Positions 8,701 to 14,712 of a stretch of 14,712 bases of DNA are shown here, piece after piece (the stretch's first letter is position 1; each line of letters opens with the position of its first letter). A program made the position numbers and the translations under genes. Source of the stretch: Pseudomonadota bacterium (GTDB taxonomy: Bacteria > Pseudomonadota > Alphaproteobacteria > Rhizobiales > Hyphomicrobiaceae); assembly GCA_003242645.1 (NCBI GenBank), contig QGVC01000049.1, positions 1 through 14,712 of the forward strand. Direction: 5' to 3'. The notes beneath the pieces were generated by a model, which worked only from the letters and a program-made list of their open reading frames with translations, did not search any database and was not told where the DNA came from.

Positions 8701-8741
8701 GTGCACGGCCGCTGCGCAAGCGAGCGCACTTCGGCCTGCAC
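8701..8741 (+). other. Two-tier hairpin between the GNAT gene and dapB
   Basis: GTGCACGGCCG (8701-8711) pairs with CGGCCTGCAC (8732-8741) with one bulged C. Inside it, GCGC (8714-8717) can pair with GCGC (8724-8727) around AAGCGA. No T-run follows. It could end the GNAT transcript, or be part of the dapB leader if both are cotranscribed. Confidence 0.4.
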
Positions 8742-8838
8742 GAATGTCTCACGGCGATTCTCGTAAAGAAATGCGCCGGGCGGCCTTTCTCTTCTCACGT
8801 CACCTCTGCTATACGCGCCTGAACGCGAGGTGACTCTC

Positions 8839-9645
8839 ATGAGCGACTTGAAAATTGCGGTGATGGGTGTGGCCGGCCGGATGGGGCGTGAGCTCGTCCG
8901 CGTGGTCCACGCGACGCCTGGGTGCGTCTTGATTGGCGGCACCGAACGCGAAGGCTCGCCGGCGCTTGGCCAGGACATCGGCGCTCTGGCGGGCATCGGC
9001 AACCTGGGCGTTGTCGCCAGCGATGATCCGCTTGAGTTGATCGCCCGCGCCGACGCAGTGCTCGACTTCACGACACCGAAAACTTCCGTCGAGTTCGCTG
9101 GACTGACAGCGAACGCGCGCATCATTCATGTAATCGGTACGACCGGTTTTTCTGAAGAAGACGAGGCTGCCATTGCCGCTGCCGCCCGTCACGCCACTAT
9201 CATCAAGTCAGGCAACATGAGCCTGGGCGTAAACCTGCTGGCTGCCCTCACGAACAAGGTCGCTCAGATTCTCGACGACAGCTTCGACATCGAAATCCTG
9301 GAAATGCATCACAAGCACAAGGTCGATGCACCTTCCGGGACAGCCCTCATGCTTGGCGAGGCTGCGGCGCAGGGGAGAGGCATTTCCCATAAGGACCGCA
9401 GCGTTCGCGTGCGCGATGGCCATACCGGGCCACGAAATCGCGGCGACATCGGCTATGCGACTCTCCGCGGCGGGAACGTGGTCGGGGAGCACACGGTCAT
9501 CTTCGCGGGAGAAGGCGAGCGCATCGAGCTGACACATCGCGCGAGTGACCGGAGCCTGTTCGCCCGCGGTGCGGTTCGGGCCGCTCTCTGGGGACGGGGT
9601 AAGCCGCCAGGGCTTTACTCGATGAGAGATGTGCTTGGAATTTGA
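8839..9645 (+). CDS. dapB: 4-hydroxy-tetrahydrodipicolinate reductase DapB
   Basis: DapB reduces 4-hydroxy-tetrahydrodipicolinate with NAD(P)H in the pathway to diaminopimelate and lysine, so it feeds peptidoglycan synthesis. I choose ATG 8839 (268 residues) over GTG 8830 because AGGTGA at 8829-8834 is correctly spaced for it and [13 protein letters not shown] is the usual family start. Visible are the nucleotide-binding G10-VAG-RMG16 loop, the DFTTP segment (76-80), GTTGF (100-104), and the active-site stretch [15 protein letters not shown] (155-169). That stretch holds the catalytic His157 and Lys161, which correspond to His159 and Lys163 of E. coli. The length is normal. A candidate -10 (TATACG, 8810-8815) lies upstream with no good -35. 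gpmA follows on the same strand. Confidence 0.96.
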   Translation: MSDLKIAVMGVAGRMGRELVRVVHATPGCVLIGGTEREGSPALGQDIGALAGIGNLGVVASDDPLELIARADAVLDFTTPKTSVEFAGLTANARIIHVIGTTGFSEEDEAAIAAAARHATIIKSGNMSLGVNLLAALTNKVAQILDDSFDIEILEMHHKHKVDAPSGTALMLGEAAAQGRGISHKDRSVRVRDGHTGPRNRGDIGYATLRGGNVVGEHTVIFAGEGERIELTHRASDRSLFARGAVRAALWGRGKPPGLYSMRDVLGI

Positions 9646-9698
9646 GTCTGTTTGGCGCACCTGGATTAGTGATCGACAGCGAATAACAAGGATACGAA

Positions 9699-10325
9699 AT
9701 GGCAGGTGACAACGTGCTCGTGCTGGTTCGGCACGGCCAGAGCGAATGGAACAAGCTCAATCTGTTCACGGGCTGGCGCGATCCTGGTCTTTCCGAAAAA
9801 GGCGTCGAGGAAGCGCGCACAGCTGGTAGGCTCCTCAAAGCGGAGGGCTACAAATTCGACGTGGCGTTCACCAGCGCGCTGAAACGGGCCCAGCAAACTC
9901 TTGAGCTTATGCTCGAAGAGCTAGGGCAGACGGGGCTCCTCACCTACGCTGACCAGGCGCTCAATGAGCGGGATTACGGTGATCTTTCAGGTCTCAATAA
10001 AGATGATGCGCGCCGCCGCTGGGGAGAGGAGCAGGTGCACATCTGGCGGCGCAGCTATGACGTAAGACCCCCCGGAGGCGAAAGCCTGAAGGATACGGCC
10101 GCGCGCACCTTGCCTTACTACGAGTCGAAGATCTGGCCAGAGGTGAAGGCGGGCCGCAATGTGCTCGTCGCGGCGCACGGTAACTCGCTGCGCTCTATCG
10201 TCATGAAGCTCGACAATCTGTCGCCCGAGGAAGTGACCAAGCTCGAGATCGCAACGGGTGTTCCGATTGTCTATCAGCTCGACGACGAAGGGCGGGTGCG
10301 GTCGAAGCGCATTCTCCAGCCATAA
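9699..10325 (+). CDS. gpmA: 2,3-bisphosphoglycerate-dependent phosphoglycerate mutase
   Basis: GpmA interconverts 3- and 2-phosphoglycerate in glycolysis and gluconeogenesis through a phosphohistidine. The 208-residue product has the signature RHGQSEWN (11-18) with phosphorylated His12, the [11 protein letters not shown] segment (88-98) with Glu90, and AHGNSLR (159-165) with the second active-site His160. It is of the short form found in alphaproteobacteria, lacking the longer insertion of the roughly 250-residue enterobacterial enzyme. AAGGA six bases before the ATG fixes the start. It lies 53 bases behind dapB, an arrangement seen in other Hyphomicrobiales, and the two may share a transcript. 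It converges with the phosphoesterase gene 21 bases downstream. Confidence 0.95.
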   Translation: MAGDNVLVLVRHGQSEWNKLNLFTGWRDPGLSEKGVEEARTAGRLLKAEGYKFDVAFTSALKRAQQTLELMLEELGQTGLLTYADQALNERDYGDLSGLNKDDARRRWGEEQVHIWRRSYDVRPPGGESLKDTAARTLPYYESKIWPEVKAGRNVLVAAHGNSLRSIVMKLDNLSPEEVTKLEIATGVPIVYQLDDEGRVRSKRILQP

Positions 10326-10341
10326 GAAGCGTTTTCGACAG

Positions 10342-10356
10342 CGAGGCTAAACCTCG
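10342..10356. terminator. Weak shared hairpin between convergent gpmA and phosphoesterase genes
   Basis: CGAGG (10342-10346) and CCTCG (10352-10356) flank a 5-base loop that includes the phosphoesterase stop codon. The stem is short and no T-run follows on either strand, so this is a tentative bidirectional terminator. Confidence 0.25.
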
Positions 10357-11060
10357 ATCAGGCCATATGTCCGGCCGGTCGGCTTTTCCACCTGTGACGC
10401 GACATTGTAGACGGGTACGCCGCCGGGCGTGCGTCCTTCGTACTTGCCGTGGTGCGCGTGTCCGTGCACCACAGCGCTCACATTGAAACGATCGATGGCT
10501 TCAGCAAGGCGGGATGAGCCGAGGAATGGATATATTTCCAATGGCTCACCCGCGATCGTGTCTCGCACCGGAGCATAGTGCAAAACGACGAAAATGCGCT
10601 CCGTGTGCAAGGTCCGTAGGCCATTCTCGAGTCGTGCCGCCTCGTTGAGGCTTTCGGTCACGAACTGTTTAATCACGGGCTCGCCAAATGCGGTGAGCAA
10701 ATGTCTGCCGAATCCACCGGCGAAGCCTTTTGTCCCCACGAAGCCGACATTCCCCACAACGAAGGCCCGGGTTTCTAGCATCATTACGCCGGCGTCGCGT
10801 AAGACCTGCCTTACCACTTCCGGCTGCCCGGATTCGTGGTCGTGATTGCCGAGAACGGCCAGAACTGGGATCGAGCAGGCTTTTACATCCTGCGCCAGAA
10901 TTTCCGCTTCTTCTCGCTTGCCCAAGTCCGTGAGATCGCCAGCCAGCACAAGAACATCAGCCACCCGGCAGATCTCTTCGAAAAGCTCGCGGTAGGGGCG
11001 GACCTGCCCTTCTCTGACGTGCAGGTCAGCAAGTGCGGCGACTTTCAGCTTACGAGGCAT
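10347..11060 (-). CDS. Calcineurin-like metallophosphoesterase
   Basis: The product is a 237-residue dinuclear-metal phosphoesterase, counted from ATG 11060; a GTG at 11072 would add four residues. I prefer the ATG because GGTGGGG lies correctly before it. All the family blocks are present: D12-L-H14 (DxH), GDLTD with Asp42, GNHDH with Asn72-His73, LHYAP with His161, and HGHAH (199-203). There is no signal peptide, so it is cytoplasmic. The substrate is unknown: the family includes nucleases, cyclic-nucleotide phosphodiesterases and protein phosphatases. Its first 11 bases overlap the end of the nucleotidyltransferase gene, so translation is likely coupled and the two products probably act in one process. 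Confidence 0.85.
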   Translation of the reverse strand: MPRKLKVAALADLHVREGQVRPYRELFEEICRVADVLVLAGDLTDLGKREEAEILAQDVKACSIPVLAVLGNHDHESGQPEVVRQVLRDAGVMMLETRAFVVGNVGFVGTKGFAGGFGRHLLTAFGEPVIKQFVTESLNEAARLENGLRTLHTERIFVVLHYAPVRDTIAGEPLEIYPFLGSSRLAEAIDRFNVSAVVHGHAHHGKYEGRTPGGVPVYNVASQVEKPTGRTYGLIEV

Positions 11061-11880
11061 TTTTCGCCCCACCTTTTCCGCTGAAATCCGCGAAATTCCA
11101 TTCCTCGGTGTCGATCAGATAATCGGCAGGAGAGAGCATTCCGCCTCGGCAGATTTTTCTCTTGGACGGAGGAAGCTCGAGCTGGATGCGAAGGCGATCC
11201 ATCAATTCGTGCATCAGCCATGATGGAACGCAGGCCCGCTCCGATGGATAAATCCAACGGAAGTTGATGAGATGTGCGAATAGAATTTCCCAATGAGCAT
11301 CCATGTAGGAGAGCAAACGGCTCCAATCGATTTCCTCATGTGCCTTCAAAATGAGGTGCGCGATGTCTGCGCCTTCATAACGATTGTGCTGCTGAATGAA
11401 GCTCTTGGACCACAACAGCTCGGTCGGGCCGACGATCTGGACGCGTGTGCCGAAAACGTCCGCTGGCCGTCCGTTGTTGATCCAGTCGTCAGTGACAGGG
11501 ATGACGCCGTTGGGCGAAGCAAAAATTATATCGATGTAGTGCGCACCGCTGTGGACCTTGGCGATCCAAAGCTCATCTTCCACCGTGATGGCGTAATTCA
11601 ATCGCTGAAAATGCGCCAGCAAACGCGGGTAGTCACTAGCTTTGCAGAACACGTCGAGGTCTTTCGTCGCGCGCGTTATGCCCGTGTACGCGCTGAAGGC
11701 ATAGGCTCCGGCGATAACGAAAGGAACGTTGCTGCGAGCCAGCTCTTGCAGAGCCACACGATAAAATGCCTCCGCGCCAGCGACGATAGGTCTGGGCGTC
11801 GTCGGCGTCATGACGACCGCTGGTTCGGTCTGCTTTGAGAATTCCTTGTTTCGTTCTGCCAAGAAGCTGGAACCTTGCAC
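11050..11880 (-). CDS. Nucleotidyltransferase-fold protein
   Basis: The product has up to 276 residues. It has a polymerase-beta-type nucleotidyltransferase core: an AGAYAFSAY helix (57-65), then RATKDLDVF (70-78) with the metal-binding Asp74 and Asp76, and YIDIIF (115-120) with the third acidic residue, Asp117. The usual G-[GS] is replaced by Gly-Ala. A helical C-terminal part follows, including a KSFIQQHNRYEGADIAHLI segment. The overall plan recalls AbiEii/DUF6036-type stand-alone transferases, some of which are toxins; the substrate here is unknown. The start is unsure: GTG 11880, TTG 11862 and ATG 11811 are all possible, and none has a good ribosome site. By hand count, three lines within the gene are 47-53% GC, against about 72% for one line of pyrE, which hints at transfer. 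The metallophosphoesterase overlaps its 3' end. Confidence 0.78.
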   Translation of the reverse strand: MQGSSFLAERNKEFSKQTEPAVVMTPTTPRPIVAGAEAFYRVALQELARSNVPFVIAGAYAFSAYTGITRATKDLDVFCKASDYPRLLAHFQRLNYAITVEDELWIAKVHSGAHYIDIIFASPNGVIPVTDDWINNGRPADVFGTRVQIVGPTELLWSKSFIQQHNRYEGADIAHLILKAHEEIDWSRLLSYMDAHWEILFAHLINFRWIYPSERACVPSWLMHELMDRLRIQLELPPSKRKICRGGMLSPADYLIDTEEWNFADFSGKGGAKNAS

Positions 11881-11892
11881 CTTACCGAATGA

Positions 11893-12045
11893 TCAGCTCT
11901 TGGTCGGCCAGTAGCCGAAGCCGCCGCTATCCGTCGGTCGATTTCTGTTATTGCTCAGGAACAATCCGTTTCGCGTGAGGTTCCGGGGGATTTGCTGCCC
12001 CGCAGTCAACGAGGTCTCTTGACAGCCTTGTCCCCTCGGGCACAA
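11893..12045 (-). CDS. Possible short ORF ahead of the nucleotidyltransferase gene
   Basis: A 50-codon frame runs from TTG 12045 (or 38 codons from TTG 12009) to a TGA 12 bases before the nucleotidyltransferase GTG. Its C-terminus, SGGFGYWPTKS, and its roughly 75% GC at third codon positions (hand count from the second TTG on) look protein-like. No ATG or clear ribosome site is seen. It lies antisense to the pyrE leader. It could be a real small protein in one operon with the next two genes, the remnant of a longer gene, or chance. Confidence 0.3.
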   Translation of the reverse strand: MCPRGQGCQETSLTAGQQIPRNLTRNGLFLSNNRNRPTDSGGFGYWPTKS

Positions 12046-12048
12046 GGC
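12025..12048 (+). promoter_or_regulatory. Hairpin in the pyrE leader
   Basis: GCCTTGT (12025-12031) pairs with ACAAGGC (12042-12048) around a 10-base C/G-rich loop, about 30 bases before the pyrE start. TTGACA (12019-12024) lies just ahead, but no matching -10 is seen at 17 bases. There is no U tract, so a classical pyrE-type attenuator is not shown; a regulatory leader structure is possible. Confidence 0.3.
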
Positions 12049-12078
12049 ACCTCAGCTTTACAGGAAAGGTGACCGGAT

Positions 12079-12651
12079 ATGCCCCTTGATCGATCGCCGG
12101 AGGCGGATCGCGCCCGGCTTATCGAAATCATCAAAACACGATCTTTCCAACAGGGCCGGGAGGTGAAGCTCGCCTCGGGGCGCACGTCCACGTTCTACTT
12201 CAATATGAAGCCGACCGTGCTTGACGCGCAGGGTGGCTGGATCATCGCGAACCTCATCCTGGATCAGATCGAAAAGGAGAAGGTACGCTGGATTGGTGGG
12301 CTGGAGATGGGTGCCGTGCCAATCGCGTCAGCGGTGGCAGCCGTAAGCCCGCTGCGTGGGCGGCCCATCTCGGCCTTCTTCGTTCGCAAGCAGGTGAAGG
12401 ATCACGGAACGCGTAGCCTTGTCGAAGGCCTGGCGCCCGGTGAGAGCTTGAAAGGCGAGCCGGTGATCATCGTGGAGGATGTTACGACCACGGGAGGTTC
12501 CGCGCTCAAGGCCGTCGAAGCCGTTCGCGCGGAAGGTGGAGAGATCGCCCGCGTCATTACTCTTGTCGATCGCCTCGAGGGAGCGGAGGAGGCATTCCGT
12601 GCAGCTGGGCTACGGTTCACACCTCTGTTGACGCTGGACGACTTTCGATAA
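12079..12651 (+). CDS. pyrE: Orotate phosphoribosyltransferase
   Basis: PyrE joins orotate to PRPP to give orotidine 5'-phosphate, the fifth step of pyrimidine synthesis, in the cytoplasm. The 190-residue product shows the catalytic flexible loop [11 protein letters not shown] (101-111) with its conserved lysines, and the PRPP-binding motif [14 protein letters not shown] (129-142). The early [13 protein letters not shown] segment (34-45) binds orotate. It is slightly short for the family but belongs to the common alphaproteobacterial type. GGAAAGGTGA just ahead of ATG 12079 is a good ribosome site. It stands alone, divergent from the nucleotidyltransferase pair and convergent with the stress-protein gene 33 bases downstream. 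Confidence 0.95.
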   Translation: MPLDRSPEADRARLIEIIKTRSFQQGREVKLASGRTSTFYFNMKPTVLDAQGGWIIANLILDQIEKEKVRWIGGLEMGAVPIASAVAAVSPLRGRPISAFFVRKQVKDHGTRSLVEGLAPGESLKGEPVIIVEDVTTTGGSALKAVEAVRAEGGEIARVITLVDRLEGAEEAFRAAGLRFTPLLTLDDFR

Positions 12652-12684
12652 AGCCTGGCGCTCGTCCGTTTGGCGGTTCGGCCA

Positions 12685-13518
12685 TCAGTGAGCCATGAAC
12701 ACCGGCATCTCGGTGTGCCACAGTATGTGGTTCGTGGCTCCGCCGAAAATCATCTGCCGCAGCCGGCTTTGCGTATAAGCGCCCTTGACGAGCAGATCGC
12801 CGCCGAGCCGTCGCGCTTCTTCGAGAATGGCCTCGCCTGGCTTCCGCCCCCCAGCAAGCACAGTCAGCTCGCGCACCTCGATGCCATGAGCAGCGAGACA
12901 ATCGGCCAGCTCCTTGCCGGACGGACCCGGAGTCACTGCGCCCTCGACAGTGAGGACAATCACCTCGCGCGCCTTCACCAGGAGCGGCATCGCATAAGCA
13001 ACAGTGCGCGCGGATTCTGAGCTGCAGTTCCAAGAAATAACAATGCGTTCCCCGAGTGACCGGGGTGCTTCAGGTGGTGCGATCAGCAACGGCCGGCCGC
13101 TTTCGAATAGAACCGCCTCGAGTGTTGTCATGCGAGGGCCAGCCGTGCCGCTTTGTGGCCGGCCGACGACGGTCAGATCGTAAACACGCGCCAAGCTCGC
13201 CAAAGCGGCGTCATCGACAGGGTCGCCTGCTCGCCAGCGGTGGCGAGGACGTTGACCCTCTGGCAACGAGCGAGTCGCCTCGCTTGCGAAATAGGCATCG
13301 AAAATGTGCCGCGCAGTGGCAAGGATCTCCAAATCCTCCTGCTCGGCACGCGGAAACGTCACCGTCACCACCGGGTCAGGGCCGACAACGGAGATTTGCG
13401 GCAGCCGCAGTGCGACACCTTCCACCGTGCCCGAGAACATGCCGGCAATTCGCGCAGCACACTCGAGCATCGAGGTGACGAGATCGTGCTTCTCGACAGG
13501 AACGAGGATGCTTTTCAC
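12685..13518 (-). CDS. Universal stress protein with two UspA domains
   Basis: The product has 277 residues: two Usp domains in tandem, about 1-148 and 157-277. The first begins MKSILVPVE and ends GRPLLIAPP. The second begins RIVISWNCSSESARTVAYA and ends in the typical GATNHILWHTEMPVFMAH. The ATP-binding signature of Usp proteins (G-x2-G-x9-G-[ST]) is only partly kept: KGAYTQSRLRQMIFGGATN (245-263) has the final Gly-Ala where Gly-Ser/Thr is usual, so nucleotide binding is uncertain. Usp proteins help survival in starvation, low oxygen or oxidative stress. The GTG start at 13518 has AGGGA a few bases upstream. It is a single gene converging on pyrE. The intergenic region to 13658 shows no clear promoter. 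Confidence 0.9.
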   Translation of the reverse strand: MKSILVPVEKHDLVTSMLECAARIAGMFSGTVEGVALRLPQISVVGPDPVVTVTFPRAEQEDLEILATARHIFDAYFASEATRSLPEGQRPRHRWRAGDPVDDAALASLARVYDLTVVGRPQSGTAGPRMTTLEAVLFESGRPLLIAPPEAPRSLGERIVISWNCSSESARTVAYAMPLLVKAREVIVLTVEGAVTPGPSGKELADCLAAHGIEVRELTVLAGGRKPGEAILEEARRLGGDLLVKGAYTQSRLRQMIFGGATNHILWHTEMPVFMAH

Positions 13519-13658
13519 AATTCCCTCGCTGTGACGGTTGTTTGGTTATTTGACGGACGCTCAACTGTAGCACGATTTGAGGGCCGTTAACCCTGGCGGA
13601 CCTGCAAATCACGGTATGGCCACATTTTTTTCGAGCAGCTGTGCCGATCTGCTCACCG

Positions 13659-14393
13659 CTAATAGCGGTAGAGCGCGCTTAGGGCACCGTATCCGCCCAA
13701 TTCGCCAGATCTGTCGATCGAGGCTCCGGCACTTGCACTTATCTCACCACCTGGCCAAGCGAACCGCACAAGCGCTCCAACACGGCCGCCATCGTATTCG
13801 GAGTTGCCGTTTGCGGAAGCCTCCATGCCGAGCGAAAGCTCTGGTTCAATTCTATAGCCAGCACGCGCGTGAGCCGCGTATGTCCCGCCGTGCACTGATG
13901 ACCAAGACAGGTCGAGAGAAGACCAAATTTCCGGTGTGATTTCCCACCAGCTTTCAAGCGCAGTCTTGACGCCGTAATCGGTCCCGACGACCGTACTCTC
14001 GGTGTCTAAAGGGCTGAGACTGTGCGCTTCCGCTGCGGCACCAACGAAGCCTTTGAGTGTCACCGATCCCAGTTGGTGTTGGTAACCCAACAGCAATTCG
14101 CCGAAGCCGACGTGTCCGCGAATGGTGGTCCCATCTGAATCGTATGAGTAGGTTCCATAGCCGCCACCGGTGCGGAGGCGCCAGCCATTGGTTTCGAGCG
14201 AGCCGGAGAGCGCGGTCGTTGTTCCCGAGTACGCGGACCAGCTATTCGCGTTGACGTCGGCTCCGCCCCAGATCTCCCACGTGGAGCGCCGCTCGTCCGC
14301 GGCTGCGGGTTGTGTCATGAGCAGGAGGATACCCCCAAGCCCGAGCGCGCCTCCCCGCCATGCGCCTTTCGAACTCCAGCTCAGACGCCCCAC
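13659..14393 (-). CDS. bcsS: Outer-membrane beta-barrel protein, BcsS-like (cellulose biosynthesis)
   Basis: The product has 244 residues with a long signal peptide: basic start, hydrophobic core at about 15-26, cleavage near AAA/DE at residue 32. The mature part alternates Gly, aromatic and polar residues in strand-like stretches (YGTYSYDSDGTTIRGHVGFGE, LLLGYQHQLGSVTLKGFVGAA as patterns) and ends in YRY, as outer-membrane barrels do. The EIWGGADVNANSWSAYSG opening resembles the BcsS family, which is found with cellulose synthase genes in Hyphomicrobiales. No other bcs gene is visible, but the cluster could lie beyond the window. The GTG start has a weak ribosome site. One line I counted by hand is 53% GC, below the neighbours. 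It could instead be another outer-membrane protein. Confidence 0.6.
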   Translation of the reverse strand: MGRLSWSSKGAWRGGALGLGGILLLMTQPAAADERRSTWEIWGGADVNANSWSAYSGTTTALSGSLETNGWRLRTGGGYGTYSYDSDGTTIRGHVGFGELLLGYQHQLGSVTLKGFVGAAAEAHSLSPLDTESTVVGTDYGVKTALESWWEITPEIWSSLDLSWSSVHGGTYAAHARAGYRIEPELSLGMEASANGNSEYDGGRVGALVRFAWPGGEISASAGASIDRSGELGGYGALSALYRY

Positions 14394-14712
14394 TCTAGTA
14401 CTCGCGACGCTGCGTCAAAAACCGGAACTACGATTTCTGAACGATGTTAACCAAAAATTTACCATTTCCTCAAGCCGAGAATTTGCGCCCACTGCGACGA
14501 TTGAATTCGAGGTTCGAAGAGAGAGTGCGCTTGTTGAAGTTTTCTAGCTGCAATATTTACCGAATACTAGAACATAGAGTGAACTCAGCTCACTCCAATA
14601 CCATCCAACGTTTGGAAGTCGTGCGGTCCGCCACGTGCCGTTAGCATTCGAAGACTGGCTACAACTGACGGACGCAGGTCTTTACTGCGCACCCGGTGAC
14701 TTTCACATCGAT
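14394..14712. other. AT-richer region with no convincing gene
   Basis: About 320 bases to the window end. One line (14521-14580) is about 38% GC by hand count, well below the rest. It holds the promoter region of the BcsS-like gene, a CtrA-like site (14447-14462) and an imperfect palindrome (14577-14595). A 66-codon forward frame (14444-14644) has no ribosome site or recognisable features and I do not accept it as a gene. Confidence 0.6.
14447..14462. promoter_or_regulatory. CtrA-like binding site upstream of the BcsS-like gene
   Basis: TTAA-N7-TTTAC (14447-14462) matches the CtrA consensus TTAA-N7-TTAAC with one mismatch. It lies 54 bases upstream of the GTG at 14393. CtrA is the cell-cycle and polarity regulator of alphaproteobacteria. 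An AT-rich stretch can match by chance. Confidence 0.25.

Noticed and set aside
13551..13565. TTGAC-N5-CTCAA upstream of the Usp gene as an FNR/FixK box
   Set aside because: FNR/FixK sites need a 4-base spacer; here it is 5, so the half-sites are out of register.
13634..13655. GAGCAG/CTGCTC hairpin next to a T-run as terminator of the BcsS-like gene
   Set aside because: On the minus strand the hairpin is followed by A residues, not U, so the polarity is wrong for an intrinsic terminator.
14659..14712. Possible C-terminus of a minus-strand gene entering from the right edge (17 codons to a TAG)
   Set aside because: Too short to judge; codon use is unremarkable and the neighbouring region looks non-coding.

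Overview
The window looks like chromosomal DNA of an alphaproteobacterium, most likely of the order Hyphomicrobiales (Rhizobiales). The reasons are GC-rich coding DNA, a short 208-residue GpmA near dapB, a phasin gene (polyhydroxyalkanoate granule protein), an HCCA-isomerase-type DsbA-fold protein, a BcsS-like envelope barrel, and RlmN and TypA sequences of alphaproteobacterial type. A Hyphomicrobium-like family is my guess from overall impression, not from a search. I see no rRNA, tRNA, CRISPR array, insertion sequence or phage gene.

Layout. 1-460 (+): the 3' end of a 2-hydroxychromene-2-carboxylate isomerase-like gene, then a small secreted four-cysteine protein. 515-3392 (-): rlmN followed by two related four-helix membrane proteins, then an unrecognised Trp/Pro-rich protein with a phasin-like amphipathic start. 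3490-7397 (+): a conserved protein with an Ada-like Cys pair, the translational GTPase TypA/BipA, and a Pif1/RecD-like helicase 16 bases behind it. 7572-8678 (+): a phasin with its own upstream palindrome and downstream hairpin, then a GNAT acetyltransferase with a promoter almost touching its start codon. 8839-10325 (+): dapB (lysine and peptidoglycan precursor synthesis) and gpmA (glycolysis). 10347-11880 (-): a nucleotidyltransferase-fold gene overlapping a metallophosphoesterase gene, perhaps headed by a short ORF. 12079-12651 (+): pyrE (pyrimidine synthesis). 12685-13518 (-): a tandem-domain universal stress protein. 13659-14393 (-): a BcsS-like outer-membrane protein, followed by about 320 bases of AT-richer DNA with no convincing gene.

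Most of the window is core housekeeping: rRNA/tRNA modification, ribosome-associated GTPase, amino-acid, sugar and pyrimidine metabolism, and carbon storage. The best candidate for an undescribed system is the overlapping nucleotidyltransferase-metallophosphoesterase pair at 10347-11880. Its first gene is lower in GC on the lines I counted by hand, and a 50-codon frame with plausible codon use sits just upstream. Second in line are the Ada-like zinc-motif protein (3490-4113), the paralogous membrane pair behind rlmN, and the Trp-rich protein at 515-1150.
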